Part shown: positions 1 through 10,688 of the stretch, piece by piece | Numbering within the stretch: position 1 is the first letter of the stretch | Layout of the letters: the number at the start of each line of letters is the position of its first letter | Notes under the pieces: generated by a model | What the model saw: only the letters and a program-made list of their open reading frames with translations | Database searches by the model: none | What the model was told of the DNA's origin: nothing | From: Choanephora cucurbitarum | Lineage: Eukaryota; Mucoromycota; Mucoromycetes; Mucorales; Choanephoraceae | Assembly (NCBI GenBank): GCA_025331435.1 | Contig: JAIWNI010000223.1 | Span: forward strand, 1-21,066 | DNA length: 21,066 bases | Direction: 5' to 3' | Program-made: the position numbers and the translations under genes

Positions 1-13
1 TTCTTTTCTTTTC

Positions 14-45
<32 letters not shown>

Positions 46-70
46 CTTTCTTTTCTTTTCTTTTCTTTTT
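1..70. repeat. TTTTC-type polypyrimidine microsatellite
   Basis: Irregular repeats of tttc and ttttc to the edge of the window. Corresponds to the AAAAG repeats at 17111-17145 on the other side of the inverted repeat, with different unit counts. Confidence 0.9.
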
Positions 71-178
71 CATGCAGATTTAAAGCGCCTTCGAAATGCA
101 ATGCCAGCATTTTCATTCGGAGGCTCAAAGCCACTCCCAAACCAACCACGTCTAAAGTTCATCTCTACTAATTACTTT

Positions 179-231
179 CCTTCTTCTTCTTCTTCTTCTC
201 TTCTTCTTCTCTTCTTCTTCTTCTTCTTCTT
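179..231. repeat. TTC/TCT trinucleotide microsatellite in left arm
   Basis: About 50 bases of ttc units with two tctc interruptions. The right-arm counterpart (16971-17003) is an uninterrupted GAA run of about 33 bases, so the two arms differ in both length and purity here. Confidence 0.9.
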
Positions 232-1482
232 TGACGCGTGCTGAGTGAAGGTCTCTTGCGAGTCATGAGTAATTGACGTTGATTGTTGCATTCCGGACTA
301 CTCTCGATAGCTCCTGTTTCCGATAAACTCTCAAGCAGTGCAGATCACTTTCCCACAGACCTTAGCCTTATGGTGTATTGGTCTTGTACCTGTGCATCAG
401 CTCTTCCGTTTTTTTTTAGGGATTACTCAGAGAGGTGAACGCTGTATGGCAGTGAAAGCAAAGTATGATCCAATTTTTGTCTTTCCATTTACTTGAGAAA
501 GTCTCTCTCAACCTTGACATCCGTATTGTGGTTAACCTTCAGATCTGTTCCCTCTTATGCACTTTTGACGTATAGTACAGCTTGGGTCCAAGCTTGCCTC
601 TGGTTTTCATGTTAGCCTCCGAGTAACAAGCAGCCTCTGTTCCAATGTATCTTTGTATCATAATCTTCAGTGAAGAGAGTGAGGGTGATGGAGGACGCCC
701 AACCTTTACCATGCTTGCTGACTCTCGATCGCCTTCTTTCATAATTACTGGTCAACTGTCTCTTCCTGTCTCTTCCTGTCTCTATTCTTTTTGTTTTTCT
801 TACTTTTTTTCTTTCTTGATCCAAGTCCGATAGTTGACAGCTATACTGCTGCTAGTCGCTTAGGGCGGGGTGGGGGTAAGGATTAGCCTCATCCTGTATT
901 CGAAAACCAGAAGCGAGCACACGTCCTTCTTCCGAGGGTTGGATTGTGTTGCTCACTAGATCCACATTCGCGGCCTTGTCATCGTCATGAGCGGATTGTG
1001 CTTTTTTTTTTTTTTGGTATGAGTGGCATTATGGGAGGTTTAGTGACTGGTGACCAGAGAGTCTTCTCAGACTGGATGATCTCGAAAGCCCAAACATACG
1101 CAGAAAGAACGTTGTGTGTCAACACAAAGTTGCAGACAGTGGAAGTCTACTCTTTGATCAGTACAACACCGGGTGCAAAGTCTTGCGGACCGCTAAGGCT
1201 TCAGCCAGACCCGTTTGTAAGAGAGAGGGAGAGAGGGAGCAGATAACAAACTTGGTCGTTTTTTTCATTGGGATAGAGCAACTGATTGTTGAAGGTGATT
1301 TGCCGGAAGGAGCTATAGATTGATTGCTTCGCACTGTCATTGGACACCTATTGTTGAATATCTTCTTCTCTTGACAACAGGAGAGGAAGCTGCTCAGAAG
1401 GACCATCCACCATCTGTCTTGGCATGGAGGCAAGAGCACTACAAGGTGTCTGACAATAGGCCCAGAACCCTTTTTCTTTTCC

Positions 1483-1638
1483 GTTTTCATTTAATTCATT
1501 CATTCATTTCATTTCATTTCATTTCGTTTCATTTCGTTTTCATTCGTTTCATTTCGTTCATTTCGTTTTCATTTCGTTTCATTCGTTTTCATTTCGTTTC
1601 ATTTCGTTTCATTTCGTTTCATTTCGTTTCATTTCCGT
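1483..1638. repeat. TTTCA/TTTCG pentanucleotide microsatellite in left arm
   Basis: Repeated tttca and tttcg units, many arranged as a 10-base higher-order unit, with several irregular units near the start. The counterpart at 15611-15715 is about 50 bases shorter and more regular. Apparent open frames through it encode only Ser/Phe/His/Arg low-complexity sequence and are not genes. Confidence 0.95.
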
Positions 1639-2429
1639 ATTCTTTGTTCTTCTTATGAACTTATTTATGGTACAACACCAAGATGGACGTGCTTGGTTTT
1701 GACGCATTTTTGAAAGGTACCCTCTCCGTTGTTATTGCATTTCTCAGTATTGTTTGCCTTGCATAACCAAGTGGTACCTGGCTGGTGATTCAGTCAGCTT
1801 AGCTATGTTGGCGCGACTCGCTGTAAGTCGATGGATGACACATCATCATGAGCAATCCGGCTCAACCCTTTTCTTTTCTTTTATTTTCCTTTTTTTTTTC
1901 ATCCCCACTTAATATGCTTTCTGTTGATTAGAGGTACTCTTTACCTTCTCGTGATTAATCCTGTTCGTATCAAGATCATTGACTTGATTTTGAGAACCAA
2001 AAAGGTAAAAAAGAAATAAGTTAAAATAAATAAAAACCACATCTTGTAGGCTCTAGTTTCTTTATGTTTGCTTATGTTTGTTTCGCTTATAGTCAAAACT
2101 GTTTGTTTTGTACTCGAAACATTAACAATGACTTGTCAAGAGCATTTTATGTAAGTGTAGCTGCCAGTGACTGTTTGAGACGATGAAAAGCCGTATGATC
2201 CATAAAAGCAAAAAAAGAAAAAAAAAAGACCAAGAGCTCCAACAGGATTGTTAGAGACCATGAAACGATGTCGCTCTAGTAACTTGGTTGAAGAGTGTTG
2301 ATGTTCCTGAGATACACACCCCTATACCTAGCATGTTGTTGGATCATATGGCATTTCGATACTGAAAGCGATGCTGTTTCCAACAGTTTGCCACTTTCAA
2401 ATTGGGCCAATCTTAGATCTCGGTATGTA

Positions 2430-4036
2430 TTTGAGATAGCTGCGATTATTTGACTTCAATAACCAATTGAAGCGAATTTTAGCATAAAATATCTTACGCA
2501 CTTCTCTCTGTTCAGCTGCTTTATCTATACACGACCTTGGTTTTCATTATTGGTGTTGATTATATGGCTAGATGAGATCTCATTATGGGTATGCAGAGCC
2601 TAGATCGAGCTTGAAGAAGAAAATGTAATATATGTACATATAACTAGATTTCGAGCAATCCATAAATAAATTACAAGCAATATGTAGATTAAATGAAATG
2701 CTACCATGACAATCCAATCCAATTTACACTACATACAATACCGAAGACGTATTTGGTCATGCGAATCCTTATGTATGCATGGTCAATTGAGCACCACAAG
2801 CGGCAACCTTGCTGTATCCTTCAGTCGATTGTTTTCTATCTCGGACTGGTATGGGATCATTGTTTCAGGCCTATCTTTGCAGGAAAGCATATGTTGCTGT
2901 CTCTCTTCTTTGGAGGCCAAATTGGAAATACAATAGTCGCTTTATTTAAAAGTGTGCATATTTATGAAAGATAGGAAGAGATCATGGATTGTTTGTTTGA
3001 TAAAGATAGTTTTTCATCAAAATATCTAAGAACATCAGGTTTGTTTAGAAGATAAAGATAGCGGGTTTTGAATATGACATGAAGCGTATGCAAGCTCACA
3101 TACAAATCTTGTCCAAATCTTAATGTTGTTTATCTAACAGACTTGATTTAAGAGGCTCTCTATACGCACAAAGATAGTATTAATCAGCATCAAACTACCG
3201 TTGATTGCTGTATGTCATTTATCAAGGCACATAACATAGGTTTGTGCGCCCTTTTAGCTTTGATGATTTTTTATTGTATTCTCTATCTTTGCGTATGTGG
3301 TATTCAAGTTGTTTGTTTTTGAAAAAAGCCTCCATTAAAGAAAAGAAAAGTCAACTCTCAATGACATTTTTTCTTTGTTATATAGCGACATCTAAATCAG
3401 GTGCATTTTTAGCAGTGAGCCAATCCTAAACAACATCATAAACCAGCCTGGTATGCTGTACCTGAATGAATTCAATCAAGGTGTAAGGTAAACCAAAATG
3501 ATCGAGATAAGCATGTTGCTTTATCTTGATTTAAACTAGTTTCAAAGTCAAAATGAAGAATAGCGAAAGTCTAATAAGGAAAATTGTACTTCAATAAAAC
3601 AATTGATTATCTGTACCTGAATATTGATTTAAACCAAGTATGATTATATACCAATGCAACTGTTATATAGGCTAAGGTATAACACAGTATACTCTTTTTT
3701 TTTATCCCTGAGTACATTTGGACATTAGAATGCTCACATGGATCAGGCAGAGTGGAGTGAACGTAGCAACTACCATCTTTATAAGCATTATACACTATAT
3801 TTTTCTCGACCATAATATTAGGTTTCATGTGTGTTTAATGGGCATCAATAGCTTAAAATTCATGTTCGTGCTATTGAATGCTCGCTCTCGGCTATCCTGC
3901 AAAAGCCAGTTGTTATTTGTACAGCCTATTTCGGAACTCATGTTGATTCAGAGAACGCGTTTCACAAAAAAAAAGTTTAAAAAGAAAAGTCAGACGTGTT
4001 TAAATTCTCTCTTTCTTTTTCTTTGTCTTCACCAAT
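2430..4036. other. Intergenic stretch, no gene recognised
   Basis: AT-rich sequence between the left arm and the BTB gene. Short open frames (for example 2693-2974) show no domain, signal peptide or conserved motif that I recognise, and overlap one another in different frames. A 12-base ctgtacctgaat occurs at about 3459 and 3613, and a gatttaa motif recurs nearby; neither forms an obvious array. The promoter of the BTB gene presumably lies at the right end. Confidence 0.6.
4004..4036 (+). promoter_or_regulatory. Pyrimidine-rich leader of the BTB gene
   Basis: An almost uninterrupted C/T tract ends a few bases before the ATG at 4037. Comparable tracts precede the starts of the other genes in the window (6346-6370, 9668-9690 reversed, 10901-10960 reversed, 12850-12877 reversed, 19292-19322 reversed, 20329-20362), which supports the chosen starts and suggests a shared core-promoter or leader element. 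Confidence 0.55.
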
Positions 4037-6276
4037 ATGAAAGTAAATTCAAAGCTGGAAAAGCATTTGTTGGAAGACATGTTTGAAAGATCCTTATTTT
4101 CGGATCTCTCGCTCGTCTTTCTTCATCCTTCTTTCCCTATTGCTATGCGATACAATGTACATAAAGCGATTGTCAGTCAATCTCCTTTTTTACACAAGTT
4201 GTTAGAACACGCTTCACAAAACGATATACATACCACACTCAATATCGATATGGCTAAAGCACTTTCCAACTGCGAATTTATTTTGGCGCCCTCACATCAT
4301 ATTGTACGCCGACAGTGGCAAAAGACAGAGTCCAAATCATCTCAAAAATCAAATAAAAGTGATCGATTACTGTCCTCACATATTCGCTTTGTGCTCAAAT
4401 GGATGTATTGTCTCAACAAGCAGGACTTGATGAGAAACATGGACGATAGCGACACATTACACATCTTATCGGTTGCAGTCTTATTTGATCTTCATGACCT
4501 AACACAGGCATGTGTGCATCGATACACACAGGATCAGCTTTCACTCGATAGTGTCATGCGAGATCTCGACACTGTCTGTCAACTACCACGTGGTCATCCT
4601 GCCTATCTACAACTCAGAGATGCTGCTCTCTTACTGCTCTTTCGCTTTGGGCCTGAGAATGCAAACCGTCTAGCTATGTTGCCTGCCGATTACATGGCTG
4701 ATGTTTTGTCTGCTGATCTCCTGTTTGTCCGAGTGCGAGGTTGATCGTTATCGTCTATTGCGTGCTGTCCTGATGGCATACATGCAATCCATCGGTAAAA
4801 TTACCTGGACAGCATCAGGGCCAGTGGATCAAAATGCGAAACGATTATCTGGCTTTGTCCGGCCTTTACGACCTATGTTAAGTACAACCACAGCCACAAC
4901 TAGCCTTTCAGCTGATACTGTACGATCTCGTAAACGAAGACGTATACCCTCTCAAGAACTTGAAGATACTGCTGATCTACTCAGCACAAAACAACCTCGT
5001 TTAAATCGTCTAAGTTTTTCAGCACTAGTGCCATTCCAAAAACTGTTGGCCGACGCTACCTCAGGGGACATTATTGATAAAGCCACTGTTTTGTCTTATC
5101 TGTTACGTACCACAGTCAATTCAGCAACATGTCATTCGAACAGTTGACTTGTGTACGACAAGATGGCATTGTGGATGAAGGGATCGTATTTCGTGCATTA
5201 TGGCAACGTGAGGCACTTGAACGCGTCCTGTTTCCATTGACTTATCATCAACAAACTCAGCTTCAGTCCAGTCGATCCGCCTCGCCTATACCAGCCACCA
5301 TTCGAGAAGGAGACGATCAAGAGAGAAGCAAAGCACTAAACGAATATTTTGATGTAGATCAGTCTGAAGCACAAGAAAAACGACGCATTCTTTTGTTGGG
5401 CACTCCTAAATTCCGATTTCGTTCTTCTGTCTATCTTGATCCACCATCACTGGAAAACGGCTGGAGTTGCGAGGAGAAATATGCTTCTAATGAAGTCATT
5501 AGTGATGAGCTGGCCAATGTTTTTGATGATGATGATGACGATGAAAGTGATCATTCTGTCTGGTCTGCGTCAGAAGATGAGGAGCAGACATCAAGTCAGA
5601 TTGTTCAGTCTGCTTGACAATCTTGATATACTACCCAAGAAATCAAAGAAATCAAAACGAGTGGTCACAAAGACACCTTACAAGCTATATAGAAAGATAT
5701 TTTATTCTGAAGCCGAGACGATCCTTGGAGTATCATACCGTGTTCAAATTGAAGCTCAAGTGATGCCACGACACCGTCTTTTTATTCAGGATGACGATCT
5801 GGAGAAGCTGCAGGAAGAACTCTTGTATTCGGATCATCATGAAGATGAGCTTGTCATGGTTTGCCGTTTTGAACTTCAGCGTGATATGCAACAAATTTCG
5901 ACTGCTCTTGTGGAAATAAAGAAGGAAAAAGATCAGCAAGATACCATCATGTCCCAAAAGAAGCAACAGCCGATCATTCCTGTCAATCCCCCAAACAGTC
6001 AGAATTATCGTATCAATACACAGTTGCGAGACAAGACTAGGATTCATTATTGGATCTATTGTCTTAACCGACATGAAGGCATTCTTGAGAATGAACAGAT
6101 CGATCCTGAACAGAGCCTTAGTAGCAGTGACAGAACAAAGTGAACGAGAGAATGGTGAACCAGGTGAAATGGGCCCAGGTTATGTAGGACAGGTCTTGGT
6201 TGAAGCAGACCTTCAAAAAGGCGTTCAAATTGATACCACAGTAGCACTTGAAATTTTCGGATTTCATAAAGTTTAA
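4037..6276 (+). CDS. BTB/POZ-domain protein, frameshifted as written
   Basis: Unrecognised ortholog with an N-terminal BTB/POZ-type protein-interaction fold. The first 235 codons (4037-4744) contain a BTB-like core: SDLSLVF, then HKAIVSQSPFLHKLLEH, later IRFVLKWMYCL and ADxLL-type helices, followed by a BACK-like helical region. Such proteins are usually adaptors for cullin-3 ubiquitin ligases or scaffold proteins; the specific role here is unknown. Middle parts contain a Lys/Arg-rich basic patch (about 4935-4960) and a run of Asp codons (5526-5543). The reading continues in other frames at 4745-5147, 5129-5617, about 5620-6143 and 6073-6276, implying four single-base breaks near 4721-4731, 5119-5122, 5600-5630 and 6111-6117. 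None coincides with a convincing intron. About 745 residues in total. Start chosen for the CT-rich leader just upstream. Could be a pseudogene or contain sequencing errors. Confidence 0.75.
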
Positions 6277-6375
6277 AACCCAATCAGATCTATTCCAAAG
6301 TCGATCCCCTTTTGTCATAAATTAATTCTAAAAAAAAATTAAACTGGTTTCTCTCTTTTTTTTCTAACTTATTTT

Positions 6376-7750
6376 ATGGTCGAATTCTCACTCAAGGCAC
6401 AGACATATTCTGTTGTGAGTTTAAGTGTAGTTGGGCTGATGAGTCTAATTTGTTGTCGGGGGAATCGTCAACTGAATCTCGATCGGCATTCGTTGATGTA
6501 CTTTATAGACCTATCCCCGAGAATCAGACCTTGTGCTCCACTGACACATTTAACCAAGAAGATGGATCCATCAGAGCATCGGTCTCGAATCTCACTCAGT
6601 AGACGGTATCAATGCTTATAGTGGCTACCATTGTAACGGGGACTTTCCTCATCGATGTTATCGACGTGCAGAACCTGCACTGAATTTAACCGAAGTAAAG
6701 CCATGTAAGTTCTCTCTCTCTCTTTGTAGGTTCTTTTGCTTACAGACAAACTGATTGTATTGGACAGGTTAGACTATAGCTGGCAGCCAGATGATTGCGC
6801 CGTTCTATCATTTCGACCAAGAGATCTATCACGGCCATTTTGCAGATCATCCTATTTTGCTTGTGAGCGATTCTATTACACAACTGATGTTTTGAGAGTA
6901 TGTGGTGTCTATTAGGAACAAGATCTGATGGCACAAAACAGCAATACACAACTCTCAGGAGGTGATACCAACATGTGGGTCAGTCAACTGTTCATCGTGA
7001 ACGGACAGAGACACAGCCTAATGTGACAGTGGGGTTACATTCGATCTGACTATCTTGTCAAACTGGACGATTTCAGCTTGATCAAGCCAATGAGGTGAAG
7101 GTTATCAGATTGGTGTTTGGTAGTAACTTTCCTTGGGTTCATGCATTGCCTCGGTTTAAATACATTATGATCAATACAGTAAGTAGCACTATGGTTCTCT
7201 CATGATAAGTACTGAACATCTTCTTTTGTGATAGGGACCTCATTGGCACCCTGATCTCAATGGGACCTAATAAGGATCGAAAAGAACTGTTGAAGGCCTT
7301 TAGATTAGCCATGCAGAAAGTATTGAACTATCTAAAACAACATGTGAGAGAGGATCAACGTGTGTGGGTTCGAGGCTCACCTTATGGCCATGCTCAATGT
7401 TCACAATATACCAGCCCTATTTTGGAGCCTGTCAAGCCAACAGGGCAACCAGGTGAATATGAATGGGATATGTTAGAAAAGTTCGACCTCGTTTGGAAGG
7501 TGGAGTCATGTCTTTATGTTGAGAGATCTCTTGTTAAATGTGCTGTCCTATAGGATCTGATTGAACGAGAAAAATGATCCAAGATTTCACTTCTTTAATG
7601 TCTCGTTATCGAATTCAAGAGGAGATGCTCATTCAATGCCAGATCATGATTGTCCTTCATACTTGTCTTCCTGGTCCAGTAGACGATTGGAACAAGTTAC
7701 TTTATCACGAAATAACACGCTATGTGATACAAGAGACGGATGATGAATAA
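6376..7750 (+). pseudogene. TBL/PC-esterase-like surface glycan acyl-esterase/transferase family, multiply frameshifted
   Basis: Resembles the trichome-birefringence-like / PC-esterase family, Golgi or secreted enzymes acting on acyl groups of glycans. Start ATG 6376 opens a hydrophobic signal-anchor (YSVVSLSVVGLMSL). Recognisable pieces in order, in different frames: YSWQPDDC (about 6774-6797), ILLVSDS at the family's GDS nucleophile position (about 6852-6872), SNFPWVH (about 7120-7140), GPHWHPDL (7235-7258), and the C-terminal HTCLPGPVDDWNKLL, equivalent to the plant DxxH-type motif (about 7658-7702). Probable introns: 6705-6745, 7179-7234 and 7500-7553. Frame breaks occur around the N-terminal third, near 6828, 6893, 6957, 7115, 7258 and 7570. 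The conserved Gly of GDS reads Ser. Lies 100 bp downstream of the BTB gene on the same strand and tail to tail with the ENPP gene. Likely a pseudogene unless the indels are sequencing errors. Confidence 0.72.
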
Positions 7751-7759
7751 AGGTTTATT
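7746..7759. terminator. Palindromic bidirectional AATAAA poly(A) signal between convergent genes
   Basis: The sequence aataaaggtttatt reads AATAAA on both strands. On the plus strand it overlaps the TBL-like stop codon (7748-7750); on the minus strand it overlaps the ENPP stop codon (7761-7759). If both signals are used, cleavage on each strand would fall inside the partner's coding region, giving overlapping antisense 3' ends. Confidence 0.6.
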
Positions 7760-9657
7760 TAAAAGGGAGGTGAGAAAAGTACAGGGAATTCACCACGCAG
7801 AGTGCCATTGTTAGGTGCTGCATCAATGTTAAGCAGTTCAGTGACAAACCCATAGACTTCAATATTGAAGAAAGGCGCCAAAATAGTGCCTTCTTTAAAT
7901 GTACGGCTCACTTTAGGTCCTTTGGCAATAAAGATAGCACGCATATCATCTGCCAAGTTATCGTAGCCATGATTACCACCAGAAATGAGGTGATCATGTT
8001 TGACTTCTGCGTGGGTAACAAAGTGTAGCCTACATCAGGAATAGCTACAATAGGCGTAATCCTGTCTGAGTGGCTATAATGATAGCGTTCGGGTACATCT
8101 TCTCTCAAGTAGACCTGATAATGTGCATTTGTGTCATTTTGAGCATAAGTAGCCAACTCTTGATAGATACGTTGCACTGTATCTTCTGGGGCCTCTTTCT
8201 GGAGCCTCAAGTCTAGAAGAGGGAGTGCCTCTCGTTGTTGGATGTATTGCAAGGTATCTTTGGATAGAATGTCATCGTAGTAAATCAATTTTGATGGCCC
8301 TGTTTCAGCCATACCATGATCACTGACCTAGTAAATAGTTTAGTGATGTATTCAAGGTATTTGAACGGTTTTTTTCTTTACCACCACAATATGAGCATGT
8401 GAATCAAGGTTTCTTGTTTTAAGCTGAGCTACAAGATAACCTATAGCATTGTCTATTTCTTTGATAAAAGTATTCATCTAACAGTCAAGCAAATCCATGT
8501 GTGAGAAGAAGAGTTTCTTTTCTTTTTCTTTTTTTTTTTTACCTTTGCACCATAAGGTCCAGCTCGATGTCCTTCTTGGTCCACTTGAGGTACATGCACC
8601 GTAATGATTTCTGGTCGACTGTTATAAGGCATATCGAGCCATTGTAGCACTGTGTTCATTTTTTCTTTTGTACCCATTGTATCATCATAAGGCACAACTA
8701 AATCAGGAGGATTGAAGTTGGTATCTGAACCAGGCCACATAATTGAGCCACTGCGTCTTCGATTGATTTTTGAGGTAACCCAAATCTATAGAGTATAAAA
8801 AAAAATCAATATTGCTTCATTCGATCAAGAAGGAATACTTACAGGCTCGCCTTTCCACCATCGATGATCCGAAGTGGCTGTATGGTTTGTGTGACTGAAT
8901 GTAGCATCCATTGTAGGGTCATAAAACAAATTGGCAACGACACCGTGTGTTTCTGGATAGAGACCAGTCACTAATGTCCAATGATTAGGAAATGTACTAG
9001 GCTATACAATGTTTGAGTAAGGAAGATGTCTGCTAATGCATTCATTAACTCACAGGAAATGAGGGATGCATATATTTTGCCATAGCACCTTGACTGGCTT
9101 TAAGGAAACAATACATTACTCATTGGTTTCTACGATTCTTTTTGTCCTTTTTTTTTTTTCTTACCTAATGTGTTCAAATGAGGTGTGATGCCTCGGTCGA
9201 GGTAATCTGGTCGGAATCCGTCTAAAGATATCAAAATGACTGTTGAGGCAAAATAATCAGAGCCATTATAATATAATTTCTCAGCTGCTCGTTCATGATG
9301 GCTTGAGTGCATTGCAAGCTTATTCATGCCAATTTTGAAAATAATAAAAAACAAGCCGACAGCTAGACCAATACAGACATAGCGTAACAGTAGATTATCC
9401 TATCCTCTTTTCTATATGAGTTCATTGAACAAATGCTAGTGAACAGTGACGCTTACATGTTCGTAGGTATCGCTATCACCTCCTTCTTCCATTATAATAG
9501 CCCATGCTTCATCTTGCTCATCGAGATCTTGGTCAGAATCTGAATGGTCTTCTTTTGATAGCAGTTGATCCTGTTCTGTGTGTTCAAAATCAAGTGTGCT
9601 CGATCCTCCTGATACAGATCGAGACATTTCAAATACTTCTTCTGCTTCTTGGGACAT
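7759..9657 (-). CDS. ENPP/Npp1-like ecto-nucleotide pyrophosphatase/phosphodiesterase, one frameshift
   Basis: Type II membrane enzyme of the alkaline-phosphatase superfamily that hydrolyses nucleotide pyrophosphate and phosphodiester bonds at the cell surface or in vacuolar/ER lumen. Seven exons fit: 9657-9457, 9399-9165, 9097-9054, 9001-8843, 8785-8543, 8477-8382 and 8327-7759, with 52-67 nt GT/AG introns. Domain order: acidic Ser-rich cytoplasmic tail (1-67), membrane anchor (about 74-91), VILISLDGFRPDY with metal Asp127, STFPNHWTLVTG with nucleophile Thr163, VDQEGHRAGP (Asp282, His286), VSDHGMA (Asp329, His330) and HGYDN. The last motif lies one frame over: a base is missing near 8017-8024, in the stretch encoding GYT-L. 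Adding one base makes the exon sum exactly 516 codons including stop, about the family's usual fungal length. Start is supported by a CT-rich leader (purine run 9668-9690 on the plus strand). Confidence 0.93.
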
Positions 9658-10688
9658 TATGATATAAAGAAAAAGAGAGAGAGAGAGAGATAAACGTTGT
9701 TAGGTGGCGAAAATAAGCCTATAATAACAGTAAACACTCCCTAAAATCTGTGCAACCAATGTGCTTAATAACTCCCCTCTCTCTCCCTCCTTCTTTTCTC
9801 CTTAAATGACAGGTTTTGATATCTTTTGAAACAAGGTTAAGTGAACAAAAGGAGGGGGTATAGATGACAGTTGTTTTAACCTTTTTTTTACACTTCCAAA
9901 GAAATTAAGGATGACAACAAAGCTTCTCTTTCATTTAAAAGAAGATAAGCAACGTTTACAGAATTATAAAGCATATGCCTGGTTTTTTTTCTCAAAATGA
10001 CACTTTTGTAAGCAACAATCGATATGAGTATTATACTAATGCTGCATATCCTTATCATCTTAAAGGGTCCTTTTCTAGACGATCTATTCCTATTTTGTTT
10101 ATTGTTGAAAACAACAAGAGGCACTCATGCTCAAAAAAATTCAGAGGCAGCATTTGAAGATAAATTAAGCTCATCAGGCATGCGAAAATAGACATCTTAT
10201 TTTACCACTAAGCATGATCACTCTCTATATGAATCTTGTTAATATATTGATTTTACTTCAACCCGTTGAATTCGGTTATTTCATCGAATGATCGTGATCG
10301 TTAGAGAATAAGTAAAGTAAGAAGACGCGAAATAGCGTAATTGAACATTTCAACTATGCAATCACAGACAATAGAAAACGCTTGTTACACAAAGGGCAAC
10401 ATTTGAAAGTTATGAAAGGACACTTTGATGTTGACTCAATGTTTTCTCTATCCACTATCTTTCTTCTTGTTATGCGCTTATAAAATCGGTTACTTGAACT
10501 CGATTAGTTTTCCTATGAGAATGAGATAGGAGTATAAATATGAATTTAATGCAATTTATCTGGCATAAATTCGATCATACGAAGATTTCTTCATGCAACA
10601 AAAGAAAAACTGATCTGGTCATGTATTTTACATTGCAGTTTATTTGTATAGTTTACTGTAACACTTTGGAACAAATTACAGTTTCTTG
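9658..10688. other. Intergenic stretch, no gene recognised
   Basis: Between the ENPP start and the 3' side of the small secreted-protein frame. It begins with the purine run that forms the ENPP leader, then AT-rich sequence without a credible coding frame, RNA gene or repeat array. An AATAAA on the minus strand (10644-10639) is a plausible poly(A) signal for the small gene upstream of it. Confidence 0.55.

Larger units (their letters stand above)
1..2429. repeat. Left arm of large inverted repeat (truncated by window start)
   Basis: Reverse complement of this stretch matches 14825-17110. Anchors seen by eye include the segment at 71-170 (matching 17110-17011), 539-742 (matching 16661-16458), 944-1246 (matching 16254-15952) and 2340-2429 (matching about 14915-14825). 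Similarity ends sharply at 2429: after the shared cggtatgta the left copy continues ttgagata and the right copy gtttatt. The outer limit is unknown because the window starts inside the flanking TTTTC repeat. No reading frame longer than about 112 codons and no transposase, integrase or reverse transcriptase motif is recognisable, so the arm looks non-coding or strongly degenerate. Confidence 0.95.

Noticed and set aside
539..742. Open frame in both arms containing KTRGKLGPKLYY, faintly like a retroelement integrase C-terminus
   Set aside because: Too short and without supporting neighbouring motifs; the resemblance could be chance.
944..1246. 100-codon open frame conserved identically in both arms
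   Set aside because: Identity simply reflects the near-identical DNA; the protein has no recognisable domain and includes a poly-Phe run from a poly-T tract.
1483..1658. CRISPR-like or tandem-protein repeat
   Set aside because: Units are 5 and 10 bases with no spacers; a simple microsatellite in eukaryotic DNA.
2693..2974. 93-codon open frame upstream of the BTB gene
   Set aside because: No motif or leader, overlaps another frame, and protein composition looks random.
3718..4086. 122-codon open frame overlapping the BTB start
   Set aside because: Overlaps the better-supported BTB start in another frame and contains translations of A/T-rich runs.
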